This document shows positions 52,454 to 61,725 of a DNA stretch of 62,815 nucleotides, piece by piece. The notes below the pieces were generated by a model. It was not told the origin of the DNA. It was given only the letters and a program-made list of their open reading frames with translations, and did no database searches. The position numbers and the translations under genes were made by a program. Where the stretch lies: the NCBI RefSeq assembly GCF_021372645.1, contig NZ_JAJFUC010000057.1, forward strand, positions 1-62,815. The letters run 5' to 3'. Within the stretch, counting starts at the first letter, position 1; each line of letters begins with the position of its first letter. The stretch is from Clostridium sp. Its GTDB lineage: Bacteria > Bacillota > Clostridia > Clostridiales > Clostridiaceae.

Positions 52454-53189
52454 ATGATAAAAGAAAAATACAACTTAATTAGTCGTTCAAAAGAAGAGTT
52501 GATCACGTTAATCGAGGAATTAATGAATAGAGTGCCTGAAAGAGAGGATAGAGTTTATTTCGAAATGGATAAGTCCTGAGGATGCACTTGTGGAAGCTGG
52601 TATATATGATAGCAACAGTTTTGGTAAAAGAGTGAAAGTGTTCTGTAAAGAATGTCTAAATAAGCAGTATTATATTGAATCAGAATATAATTATTACTAT
52701 GGTAAAGAAGGGCATTCTTAATAATTTTAAGGATAACCCTCATATAGAAAAAGTAATTAGAGAAAATATTGAAGATAATAGTGAGTATTGGGCGATACAA
52801 CATATCTTATATGAACTATTGAAGAGGCAATGGAGGAAGTTCAAAATGTGCAAATAATTTCAGATTTCAATAAAAAATTAGTGCTTCGCTTTGAAAATTT
52901 AAATAAATTTAATGAAGCATATGAAGTTGCAGTTAAAATGTTTAAGAATGACAATAGCCATGAATTATATTTGAGAGCAAGAGATTTAGCAGTTAAAATT
53001 GGTGAGCTCCATAGTTTTATTGGCAATATGCTAAAGTTTATTAAGTCTAACAAAAGATATGACTCAATTTCAACAATATTAAGGATACTTTCATTTGAAG
53101 GAAATACTTTAGAACTTATAAATACAGCATTGAAGTCAAAAGATTATTCACGCTATGATTACTTAAAATATACCAAAGCTAAGCAGTGA
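52454..53189 (+). pseudogene. Multiply frameshifted gene of unknown family
   Basis: Four consecutive frames give one protein-like reading. It starts at ATG 52454 (YNLISRSKEELITLIEEL) and shifts near 52565. It then reads EDALVEAGIYDSNSFGKRV to a stop at 52719 and KVIRENIEDNSEYWAIQHIL in another frame. Finally it reads NKKLVLRFENLNKFNEAYEV in the 52830-53189 frame. The helical, TPR-like second half and a CKEC pair near 52650 are the only features visible. At least three frameshifts make it a pseudogene. I cannot name the family. Confidence 0.65.
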
Positions 53190-54084
53190 TTTCTTTAAAT
53201 TTACTCAAAAGCAGCTTAATGAGGAAAATCTTATAAATATTAAATTACTTAAGGAAGAACACGGAATTAAATATGCCACAAGAGCATTAATTCTTTTGAC
53301 CAATAATTCACTGCATGATTATGCAAGAATAAAATGTGCAAGATTTAAAGGAAAGGATACTTATGAATTTATAGATCAAAAGGAATTTTCAGGACCTTTA
53401 TATGAGCAAGTAGAGAGTGCGATAAAATTTGCAAAAGCTCATATTAATAAGAATGGAAGAATTACTTAGCTGCAAAGGATAGATAAATATGAGATACCTA
53501 TGGTTGCAATTAGAGAAATAATATCAAATGCTGTAGTACATAGAGATTATAGTATATCAGGTGCTGATATTAAGTTTGCAATATTTGATGATAGAATAGA
53601 AGTAACATCGCCAGGTCTTTTGCCTAAAACTCTTGATATAGAAGATATTAAAATTGGAAGATCAGAAATTAAAAATAAGGTTATTGCTCGATTTTTCAAG
53701 GAAATTAATTTTATTGAAGAATGGGGTACAGGTATAAAAAGGATTATAAAATCCTGTACTGATGCGGGTCTTGAAGAACCTATTTTCATGGAGACAGGTA
53801 TGTTCTTTAAAGTTACCATAAAAAAGAATAGTAGTGATAAAGTAGCGATAAGTGGCGATAAGATAAAAGAAAGATTCATTATTGATTCTGGTAGAACTCA
53901 GCTTAGCGATGCTGAAAATAAAATAATTCATTACTTAAAAGAATATGAAAGTATAACTAATAAGAAGGCAAGAGAAATAACAGGTTTATCAGCTTCTGGC
54001 GTTAGAAAAGTATTTGAAGGTTTAGTTCAGAAGAAATTAATTATTGCTTTTGGCGACAAGAAAAGTAGATGTTATAAATTATGA
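53190..54084 (+). pseudogene. ATP-binding AlbA_2/COG2865-type regulator, N-truncated with internal stop
   Basis: The frame continues from the preceding pseudogene as FFKFTQKQLNEENLINIKLL, meets TAG at 53467-53469 and continues in frame to 54084. After the stop it has the HATPase_c_4 region (REIISNAVVHRDYSISGADI, then EVTSPGLLP and EEWGTGIKRI). A winged-helix C-terminus follows (ITNKKAREITGLSASGVRKV). The N-terminal AlbA_2 (Schlafen-like) domain is missing. These proteins are thought to be ATP-dependent DNA-binding regulators. A 194-residue piece from ATG 53500 could still be made. Confidence 0.78.
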
Positions 54085-54133
54085 GTGCTGTTAAACACAA
54101 ATAAACATAAAAACTGAGGATGGATGCATAAGA

Positions 54134-55330
54134 ATGAATAATATTAATAGGACAATAAATGATTTTGAAAAATTTATAGAATTTATAGAAAATGAAAGAC
54201 CTATACTGTCAGCAACTCAGGAAGTATTTGGAAGAAAGGATTGCTATAATTTAAATATGCTGCTTGAAAATAAAAAAGATGTAGCAACTTCTAGTTATAA
54301 TCAAGATAAATATTTTGCAATAGATTTGATGTTTTCATTAGCTATTGCAAGTAAGCTTTATATAAAAGCTAACGATGAAAAAGGAAAAGTGAGGCTTTTT
54401 AAAACAGATAAGATAGAAAGCTTTCAAAATTTAAATGAAGATGAAAAATATGTTTTCTTACTCCAAACTTATTGGACTAAATATGATTTTGAAACAAAAT
54501 TTAATAGAACTCATAATATAGCCGCTTTTTACAATATTTTGGCTGAGGTAGCTAGTGCTAAACAAGGGGATCTAATTGTAAAAGATGAAACGAATATTTC
54601 AAATATAATGTATTCTACAGGTGCTGCATTTTTTCATCATTTAAAGTTTTTTGGTTTTGGTGAACTTGATCAAATTAATGGTGCAAAAGGTAGATATGAA
54701 GATTTAATAAAAAGTTTTTCTCCAAATGAATTTGGGATTAAAACAAGTATTTTCCTCTTAACAAAGGCTATGCAGTACTGGAATAAAGAAGATGTTTCAT
54801 TTTTCTTAGAATATTTCAATTTAAAAGTTAAAACTAATGAAAACGAAAAGGCATTTGATGTTTTTAAAACTATCTTTAAAGGGAACACTGTTAAAAATAC
54901 AGTAGAGGAAGAAATTAAAACAAATAAAGGTGGAACGTATACTTTTAAAGTAAGTTTGTCAAAGACCGTATGGAGAAAAATAAATTTAGCATATAAGCAT
55001 ACTTTTGGAGATTTACATAATGCTATTCAAGAAGCCTTTGAGTTTGATAATGATCATTTATATGCATTTTATATAGGAGGCAATAGAAGAACAGGAAAAG
55101 GAATATATTGTGAGTATGCAGATTATGAAGGCCTTATAGCAGAGACTACGACTATAGAAAGTTTAAATCTTTATAAAGGAGAAAGATTTTTATACTTATT
55201 TGATTTGGGGGACGAATGGGAATTTAATGTAGAGCTTGTCGAAACAGATGGAGAAGTACCAGTTCCTTTAAAACCTATGATTATAGAATCAAAAGGAAAG
55301 TCACCGCAGCAGTACCGTGGAGGATGGTAA
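54134..55330 (+). CDS. Plasmid pRiA4b ORF-3-like protein
   Basis: The 398-residue protein has a C-terminal PRiA4_ORF3 domain from about 270 (TYTFKVSLSKTVWRKI, then HTFGDLHNAIQEAFEFDNDH and LYLFDLGDEWEFNVEL, ending GGW). The first 260 residues are an unrecognised helical region. The domain is frequent on plasmids and in mobile elements, where its biochemical role is unknown. A GAGGAT site precedes the ATG. It follows the regulator pseudogene by 50 bases and is probably part of the same accessory block. Confidence 0.82.
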   Translation: MNNINRTINDFEKFIEFIENERPILSATQEVFGRKDCYNLNMLLENKKDVATSSYNQDKYFAIDLMFSLAIASKLYIKANDEKGKVRLFKTDKIESFQNLNEDEKYVFLLQTYWTKYDFETKFNRTHNIAAFYNILAEVASAKQGDLIVKDETNISNIMYSTGAAFFHHLKFFGFGELDQINGAKGRYEDLIKSFSPNEFGIKTSIFLLTKAMQYWNKEDVSFFLEYFNLKVKTNENEKAFDVFKTIFKGNTVKNTVEEEIKTNKGGTYTFKVSLSKTVWRKINLAYKHTFGDLHNAIQEAFEFDNDHLYAFYIGGNRRTGKGIYCEYADYEGLIAETTTIESLNLYKGERFLYLFDLGDEWEFNVELVETDGEVPVPLKPMIIESKGKSPQQYRGGW

Positions 55331-55416
55331 TTTATTTTTATGTAATGAGGAAATAGAATGGATTACAAGAAATCTATGAATAATATACTATGAATGTATT
55401 AGAAAGGTAACAGAAG

Positions 55417-56373
55417 ATGAAAAAGTTAAAACTAATAATTAGTTCACTAATGCTAATTTTAATATTAGTATTAAATTCAATAGGAGCAATTTCAGAATGG
55501 AAAAACCATATTACAGAGTGGTGGTATGCAAAAGGATATTCATGGGTAGTTGGCCAGGGGTTAATTGATAAAATTTCGTATTATTTTGATTCTGATGGAT
55601 ATATGGCTAAGGATAAAACTATAGATAGATATAATCCAAACAGTAGTGAAGCAGGGACAAGTGATATCCAAGTAAGCAAAGGAACTTCAGGATTAGATTA
55701 TCTTAGTCAAAAGATACTAGATAATATAAGTGCAGAAAATCCATCATTTGATTTAGATTATAAAGGAGATATAAACAACGTAGGTAATGCTATTAAAGAT
55801 AAGATAGATAATTTAAAGTATACAAATCCATATGAAGCATACAATATATCTAGCTATAATATTCAGGCATCATCCCTATTAGGTTCATCTACCGTAAGAG
55901 CAAGGGTTAGTTGCGTTTATAAGATGACATCAGAAATGGAAGCTGACTTGGATGCAAAAGCAAGAGTAATAGTTGCAAGGATAGCTCCAGATAGTATGAG
56001 TCAGTTAAAAAAGGAACGTGCTATACATGACTGGATAGTTAACAATACACGGTATGATCAATCTTATAAAATATATGATCCATACAATACTTTAATTAAG
56101 CATACTGGAGTTTGTGAGGGATATTCTCTACTCGCTCAAAAAATGTTTACTATTGCAGGAATTAAATCAATAATTGTAGAAGGCACAGCTAAGGGGCAAG
56201 CTCATTCGTGGAATATGGTTTATATAGACAACAAGTGGCGAAATGTAGATGTTACATGGGATGACCCCGTATCGTCTAAGGATATTTTAAGATACGATTA
56301 TTTCAATATAACAGATAGTAAACTAAGTGCAGACCATACTTGGGATACTTTAAAATATCCAAGTGCTAATTAG
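55417..56373 (+). CDS. Secreted transglutaminase-like protein
   Basis: The 318-residue protein has a signal peptide (about 1-25) and one degenerate cell-wall-binding repeat (TEWWYAKGYSWVVGQG, then YYFDSDGYM). A transglutaminase-like domain follows, with the Cys in HTGVCEGYSLLAQ, the His in AHSWNMVYID and the Asp in NVDVTWDDP. It may crosslink or cleave surface proteins or peptidoglycan peptides. The wall-binding repeat resembles that of the LRR protein at 40573, so both probably attach to the same wall polymer. An AGAAAGGT site precedes the ATG, and a terminator follows. Confidence 0.87.
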   Translation: MKKLKLIISSLMLILILVLNSIGAISEWKNHITEWWYAKGYSWVVGQGLIDKISYYFDSDGYMAKDKTIDRYNPNSSEAGTSDIQVSKGTSGLDYLSQKILDNISAENPSFDLDYKGDINNVGNAIKDKIDNLKYTNPYEAYNISSYNIQASSLLGSSTVRARVSCVYKMTSEMEADLDAKARVIVARIAPDSMSQLKKERAIHDWIVNNTRYDQSYKIYDPYNTLIKHTGVCEGYSLLAQKMFTIAGIKSIIVEGTAKGQAHSWNMVYIDNKWRNVDVTWDDPVSSKDILRYDYFNITDSKLSADHTWDTLKYPSAN

Positions 56374-56399
56374 TTTAATTTTTAAGTGTGCCTAAACGT

Positions 56400-56460
56400 A
56401 ACAAGAACTATCCAAAGCACTGAGTCAAATATCAGTACTGGATAGTCTTGTTATTTTTTT
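56400..56460 (+). terminator. Terminator of the transglutaminase gene
   Basis: A long stem pairs the AACAAGA...CTATCCA arm (56400-56413) with TGGATAGTCTTGTT (56439-56452), with an inner stem, followed by ATTTTTTT. Confidence 0.85.
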
Positions 56461-56836
56461 GCTAGTGCCGTATGCCTAAAATATACGTAGAATAAAGAAT
56501 AGTTTCAATTAATATATATAGGATTTTAGAAAAATATAAATGGTTAAAAATAAAAAAGTTTTAAATATACCAATAAACCTTTTTAAACAGAAATATTGTT
56601 TTAAAGTTTCCAATAAATATTTAAAAAAAGGAATATGGGTTTAAAGATAAATATTTTACAATATTAAAAAGGAAAAAATATAACAATATAACAATTTATA
56701 GGAAATATAAGGGGTTGGGGGCTTTTGGACATTTATGAGTTTAATTTTAGCAGCACCTATAAATGTAAGCTCTTATTTTTATGTTAAAATATAGTTAGGT
56801 TAATTTTTTAGAAAGTAAACCTAAAAGTGCAAAATA
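56461..56836. other. 375-bp AT-rich gap
   Basis: It holds no supported gene. It contains a G-rich spot near 56710-56722 and an expanded copy of the terminator-like repeat at 56737-56782. Confidence 0.4.
56737..56782 (+). repeat. Terminator-like dispersed repeat with enlarged loop
   Basis: GAGTTTA (56737-56743) and TAAGCTC (56766-56772) keep the family arms and the TTATTTTTATG tail, but the loop is 22 bases instead of 7. Confidence 0.55.
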
Positions 56837-56869
56837 AAGATGATTCGTCAAGTGAAGAGGAGTAAAAAA

Positions 56870-57493
56870 TTGAATAGTAAGCAGTTTTGGAATAATATAT
56901 ATGAAAATTTAAAGGAAAAGAAACCAAATTATGATTTATGGCTTGATTCATATGAAGATATTTTAAATAAAAATAATGAGCAACATATAATTGATTTAGG
57001 TTGTGGATCTGGGGGAGATACCTTATATTTAATCGAAAGAGGATATAAGGTTATCGCCTGTGATTATTCAAAAGAAGCCTTAAATATAATCAATAAATTT
57101 ATTCCAGAGGTAAAGATAATTCAAATGGATATTTCAAAGACTTTACCTTTTGGAAATGAATTTGCTGAAGTAATAATAGCTGATTTATCGTTGCATTATT
57201 TTAATGGTGAAACTACTAGAAATATAGTTAAAGAAATAAGAAGAGTATTAAAGAGTAACGGATACTTAATTGGAAGAGTTAACTCAATAAATGATTTAAA
57301 TTATGGAGCAGGAAATGGTGAAGAAATAGAAAAGAATTTCTATTTGACAGAAGAGGGGAATAAGAGATTTTTTAGTAAAGAGGATATATATTATTATTTT
57401 AAAGATTTTGTTATTGAAGAATGCACGGAAAAAAGTGTTATGAAATATGGGAATGAGAAAAGGGCTTTTGAATTTGTTGTTAGGAAGAGATGA
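56870..57493 (+). CDS. Class I SAM-dependent methyltransferase
   Basis: The 207-residue protein has SAM-binding motif I IIDLGCGSGGDT (about 45-56) and an acidic loop ACDYSKEAL. The segment ADLSLHYF may be motif IV, with no canonical DNA-methyltransferase catalytic motif. A small-molecule, RNA or protein target is therefore more likely than DNA. I prefer TTG 56870, which has GAGGAG seven bases upstream, over ATG 56840. It lies 70 bases before the second PLD-helicase, in the same direction, and a C-terminal scrap of a relative lies beside the MazG remnant at 37.7 kb. Confidence 0.82.
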   Translation: MNSKQFWNNIYENLKEKKPNYDLWLDSYEDILNKNNEQHIIDLGCGSGGDTLYLIERGYKVIACDYSKEALNIINKFIPEVKIIQMDISKTLPFGNEFAEVIIADLSLHYFNGETTRNIVKEIRRVLKSNGYLIGRVNSINDLNYGAGNGEEIEKNFYLTEEGNKRFFSKEDIYYYFKDFVIEECTEKSVMKYGNEKRAFEFVVRKR

Positions 57494-57563
57494 TATTTTA
57501 ACTGCTAGTTAGAAATTACACGAAATTATGTAGTAAAATGTTTGTATATAATAGGGGGGAATT

Positions 57564-60089
57564 ATGAGCAACTTTAAAATACTTGAAGATAGAAAATTAA
57601 ATATAAACGAAAAAGAAGCAGTTTTTACTACTGGATACATAAACATAAGTGAGTTTAGAAATGTAAGCACAGGACATGATAATCATTTATACACTAAACT
57701 TAAGGAAAGTATTAAAAATGCTAAAGCTATTGATATAATAGTTTCTTTTCTTATGGATTCTGGAGTCAAGATGATTTTAGAAGATTTAAAAGAAGCCATA
57801 GATAGAAACGTAAGTATAAGGATTTTAACAGGACGTTATTTAAATATCACATCCCCATCTGCTCTTTATATGCTTAAGAGAGAACTTAAGGATAAGATAG
57901 ATCTAAGATTTTACAATGTACGCAACAAGTCTTTTCATCCCAAGTCTTATATTTTTCATAATGAAAATGATAGCGAAATTTATATAGGCTCATCTAATCT
58001 TTCAAGAGGAGCTTTAACAGATTCTATTGAATGGAATTACAGATTTTTACGTTCACAAAATCCTGAAGATTTTAATGCTTTTTATGGTGAATTTGAAAAC
58101 CTGTTTAATAATTATTCTGAAATTATAGATGATGTGGTAATGAGGAATTACTCAAAGAATTGGAAAAGACCGCAGGTTTATAAGGATTTTAAAAAAGCTA
58201 AAGAAAATGAATCTGAAATTGAGCCAAAAGAAATTGAAGAAAATAAAGTTATAGAGCTTTTTGAGCCTAAGGGGGCTCAGGTAGAAGCTTTATATGAATT
58301 AGAAAATTCAAGGGAAGAGGGCTTTGATAAAGGGTTGGTAGTTGCTGCAACTGGGGTAGGAAAAACATATTTAGCAGCTTTTGATTCTATAAAAGCTGAA
58401 AGAGTTTTATTTGTTGCTCATAGAGAAGAAATAATTAAACAGGCAGCTATAAGCTTTAAAAATGTTAGAAAGTCTGAGGATATTGGATTTTTCTATAATA
58501 GTACTAAGGATAATGATAAAGCAATGATTTTTGCATTGGTGCAAACATTGGGGAAGGATGAATATTTAAAGGAAGAATATTTTAAAAGAGATTATTTTGA
58601 TTACATAGTAATAGATGAATTCCACCATGCAGTATCAAGTAATTACAGAAAAATTATAGATTATTTTACACCAAAATTCTTGCTTGGATTAACTGCAACA
58701 CCTGAAAGACTTGATTCAAAAGATGTATTTTCCCTTTGTGATTACAATACAGTTTATGAAATAAGGCTTAGTGATGCCATAAATAAAGGTTATCTTGTTC
58801 CCTTCAGATATTATGGAATTTATGATGAAACTATAAATTATGATGAAGTGGAATTTAAAAATGGAAAATATAATGATAAAGAATTAGAAGAAGCCTTAAT
58901 GCTTAATAAAAGAGGAGAATTAATTTTAAATCACTATAAAAAATACAATTCCAGCAGAGCTTTAGGATTTTGTACCTCAAAGAAACATGCAGAATACATG
59001 GCAAAATACTTCTGTCAAAATGGAGTAACCTCTGTAGCAGTATATAGCGGAGAAAACGGAGAATACTCAGAAAATAGAACAGAAGCATTAAACAAATTAA
59101 CAAAGGGAGAAATAAAGGTAATATTTTCAGTAGATATGTTTAATGAGGGCTTAGACATACCTTCAATAGATATGGTAATGTTCCTAAGACCAACTCAGTC
59201 ACCAACAGTATTTTTGCAACAGTTAGGAAGAGGACTTAGAAAACATAAAGATAAGAATTATCTAAATGTCTTAGACTTCATAGGAAATTATAAAAAAGCT
59301 GATCTTCTGCCATTTTTATTGAGTGGAAAAACCTATTCTAGAATTGAAGCTAAAAAAGGAATTTTTAATGAGGACGAATATCCAGAGGATTGTAGAGTAG
59401 ATTTTGATTTTAGAATTATAGATGTATTTAAGAAATTAGCATCCAAAGAAATGAACATCAAAGATAGAATTTTAGAAGAATTCCTAAGAGTAAAAGAAAT
59501 TCTAGGCTATAGACCAAGCAGAGTTGAATTTTTCAATAACATTGATGATGAAGTTTATTCAGCAATAAAGAAAACCAAAAGTTCATTAAATCCTTTCAAT
59601 AATTATTTAGGTTTCTTAAAAGAAAATGGAGAATTATTTGAAAGTGAAGAAGATCTATTTAATAGCATTGGACATGACTTTATTAAAATGATTGAAACCA
59701 CAAAGATGAGTAAGAGTTATAAGATTCCTGTTTTCCTTGCCTTTTATAATGGGGGAAATGTGAAAATGGAAATTGATGAAGAGGATGTTTATAGGAGCTT
59801 TTATGAATTTTATCATAAGGGATCTAATAAGGTTGATATGCTTAGAGATAAGGGGACGGCGGATTTTGAAGAGTGGGACAAGAAGAAATGGGTGAAGCTG
59901 GCTAGGGAGAATCCTGTTAAGGCTTTGGTTAAGAGTGAAGGGAAATTCTTCATTGGGAGTGAGAAGGCTTTAATGGCATTAAAAAATGAAAATATGAGAG
60001 ATATTATTGTAAATAATGAGTTTGTTGGGCATATGAGAGATGCTATTGTTTATAGGACTGAGAGGTATTATGAGGAGAGAAAGTTCTAA
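57564..60089 (+). CDS. Second PLD-like nuclease/SF2 helicase fusion
   Basis: The 841-residue protein mirrors the helicase at 34122. A PLD-like domain (SFHPKSYIF, then GSSNLSRGAL) is followed by Walker A ATGVGKTY, a DEFHH box in place of DEAH, LTATPERLD and QQLGRGLRKHKDKNYL. It lacks about 120 residues at the C-terminus relative to the first. It may act on phage or damaged nucleic acid, as relatives in defence-rich regions are thought to do. A GGGGGGAA ribosome site precedes the ATG. The last 250 bases and the following fragment use G-ending codons unlike the rest of the gene. Confidence 0.87.
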   Translation: MSNFKILEDRKLNINEKEAVFTTGYINISEFRNVSTGHDNHLYTKLKESIKNAKAIDIIVSFLMDSGVKMILEDLKEAIDRNVSIRILTGRYLNITSPSALYMLKRELKDKIDLRFYNVRNKSFHPKSYIFHNENDSEIYIGSSNLSRGALTDSIEWNYRFLRSQNPEDFNAFYGEFENLFNNYSEIIDDVVMRNYSKNWKRPQVYKDFKKAKENESEIEPKEIEENKVIELFEPKGAQVEALYELENSREEGFDKGLVVAATGVGKTYLAAFDSIKAERVLFVAHREEIIKQAAISFKNVRKSEDIGFFYNSTKDNDKAMIFALVQTLGKDEYLKEEYFKRDYFDYIVIDEFHHAVSSNYRKIIDYFTPKFLLGLTATPERLDSKDVFSLCDYNTVYEIRLSDAINKGYLVPFRYYGIYDETINYDEVEFKNGKYNDKELEEALMLNKRGELILNHYKKYNSSRALGFCTSKKHAEYMAKYFCQNGVTSVAVYSGENGEYSENRTEALNKLTKGEIKVIFSVDMFNEGLDIPSIDMVMFLRPTQSPTVFLQQLGRGLRKHKDKNYLNVLDFIGNYKKADLLPFLLSGKTYSRIEAKKGIFNEDEYPEDCRVDFDFRIIDVFKKLASKEMNIKDRILEEFLRVKEILGYRPSRVEFFNNIDDEVYSAIKKTKSSLNPFNNYLGFLKENGELFESEEDLFNSIGHDFIKMIETTKMSKSYKIPVFLAFYNGGNVKMEIDEEDVYRSFYEFYHKGSNKVDMLRDKGTADFEEWDKKKWVKLARENPVKALVKSEGKFFIGSEKALMALKNENMRDIIVNNEFVGHMRDAIVYRTERYYEERKF

Positions 60090-60102
60090 TATTCCAAGAT
60101 AA

Positions 60103-60309
60103 GATTTTTATATAGAAAAGTTTTGTGAAATACAATATGATGTCTTTAGTTTTGTAGTTAATGAGAATAAGAATAATCAGATTTATGAATATAGGCAGGT
60201 TTTGAAGATTGAAAATGCTAAGAGGTTTGTTGAAGAGAAAATGCAAGAGGAATTTATTAAGAGATTGAAACAGGAGATTGGGCCAATTTATGGGATAGCG
60301 GTTAATTAG
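60103..60309 (+). pseudogene. C-terminal gene fragment of unknown family
   Basis: An open frame of 68 codons without a start reads NQIYEYRQVLKIENAKRFVE, then KRLKQEIGPIYGIAVN to TAG 60307-60309. It is lysine- and glutamate-rich and looks like a real protein end. Base use is G-rich, like the end of the preceding gene, so both may derive from one foreign segment. I do not recognise the family. Confidence 0.5.
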
Positions 60310-60389
60310 GGGAGTTTTGGAGAATTTTATTTAAATGCGGGAAAAATATAAAAAATTAATTGATTAAGCATATGTAAGATGAGGTAATT

Positions 60390-60725
60390 ATGGAACTAGG
60401 AGAAATAATTAAACAAGCACTAATAAAAAGTATTTCTGAAGCATTAACTATGCTTTGGAATATTGCTGAAGTGAGAAATTTAGTAATTGAAAAAATAATA
60501 GGATTTATAACATTTATAATTACTTTTAGAATAGTAGGAAGAATAATGAGAGAAGCTAAGGTTTATGGTATTTGGATAGGAAGTTTTTGGGGAAAAGTAA
60601 TATATTTTTTAATATCATCAATAATTAGTGGCACTATTGGTTATATTACAGGAAAGTTTATAACATTTTTAATCACATGCTTACTAAATAGTGGAATTTC
60701 ATTTTTGAATAAACTTTCTGGATAA
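60390..60725 (+). CDS. Small membrane protein of unknown function
   Basis: The 111-residue protein has a first membrane segment at about 33-50 and two more from about 65 to 105 (FWGKVIYFLISSIISGTIGY, then KFITFLITCLLN). There is no signal cleavage site, and the cytoplasmic N-terminus is amphipathic. A GAGGTAAT site precedes the ATG. It is followed 26 bases later by the DUF5655-like gene, so the two may be an operon. A membrane effector paired with a nuclease-like protein is possible but unproven. Confidence 0.65.
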   Translation: MELGEIIKQALIKSISEALTMLWNIAEVRNLVIEKIIGFITFIITFRIVGRIMREAKVYGIWIGSFWGKVIYFLISSIISGTIGYITGKFITFLITCLLNSGISFLNKLSG

Positions 60726-60751
60726 ACTAATTAATGTAAAGGAGAAAAGAG

Positions 60752-61681
60752 ATGTTTTTATACAATATAAATGGGGTCAAACTAGAAGAAATAAAAGAAG
60801 TTCCTTTTAAAAAGGAAATAGAGTTACATAAATTATGTGAAATTAATTTAGAAAATATATTTGGCTTAAAGTTTGTTAAAAGAGAATTTACTTTTAATAA
60901 CTTTAGATTAGATACTTTAGCTTTTGATGAAAGTAGTAACGCTTTTGTAATAATTGAATATAAGAATACAAGTAGTTTTAGTGTTATAGATCAAGGTTAT
61001 GCATATTTGTCATTATTACTTAACAATAAAGCAGATTTCATACTTGAATATAATGAAAATTGCAACACAAGATTAAAGAGAGATGATGTGGATTGGTCAC
61101 AATCAAGAGTAATATTTGTATCTCCGTCATTTAATAATTATCAGAAGGAATCTATTAATTTTAAGGATTTACCTTTTGAGTTATGGGAAGTAAAGAAGTT
61201 TTCTAATAACACAGTTTATTTTAATGCAATAAAACCATCGAAAACTTCTGAATCTATAAAAACAATAACAACATCAAATGATCAGAACAAGACAGTTAAT
61301 GATGAAGTAATCGTATATTCGGAAGAAGATCATTTAAAAAATTCTTCAGAGGAAATTATTGATTTATATAACAAAATTAAAGATTTTGTATTTTCATTAA
61401 ATGATAACATAACAATAAAAGCTAAAAAATTAGAAATTGGATTTGTTTATAACAATAAAATTATGGTGGATATTCATTTACAAAAAAGAGCATTAAAGCT
61501 TTGGTTAAATACTAAGATGGGAACTATTGATGATTCTAAAAATATATCTAAAGATATGTCAAACACCGGACATTGGGGGAATGGGGATTATGAAATCCAG
61601 ATAGTTGATGATGAAGAGTTGGAATATATTTTTAGTTTGATAAAGCAACTTTATAGGATAAAAAGCAATTTCAGTCTATAA
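60752..61681 (+). CDS. DUF5655-type protein with restriction-endonuclease-like N-terminus
   Basis: The 309-residue protein has an N-terminal fold with RLDTLAFDESSNAFVIIEYK. The D-x(n)-E-x-K pattern is that of PD-(D/E)XK nucleases. The C-terminal 110 residues (IDLYNKIKDFVFSLNDNI, then YNNKIMVDIHLQKRALKLWL and GHWGNGDYEI) are DUF5655-like. Relatives are labelled predicted transport or hypothetical proteins and occur next to restriction and defence genes. An AAAGGAG site precedes the ATG. It probably forms a unit with the membrane protein gene upstream and lies next to the Shedu remnant. Confidence 0.8.
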   Translation: MFLYNINGVKLEEIKEVPFKKEIELHKLCEINLENIFGLKFVKREFTFNNFRLDTLAFDESSNAFVIIEYKNTSSFSVIDQGYAYLSLLLNNKADFILEYNENCNTRLKRDDVDWSQSRVIFVSPSFNNYQKESINFKDLPFELWEVKKFSNNTVYFNAIKPSKTSESIKTITTSNDQNKTVNDEVIVYSEEDHLKNSSEEIIDLYNKIKDFVFSLNDNITIKAKKLEIGFVYNNKIMVDIHLQKRALKLWLNTKMGTIDDSKNISKDMSNTGHWGNGDYEIQIVDDEELEYIFSLIKQLYRIKSNFSL

Positions 61682-61725
61682 ATTAACAAGAGAAAAATTG
61701 TTGAATATAAAGAGGGATAGAGATA

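Noticed and set aside
52555-52803. 82-codon minus-strand frame
   Set aside because: It lies antisense to the frameshifted pseudogene, whose + strand reading is protein-like in consecutive frames.
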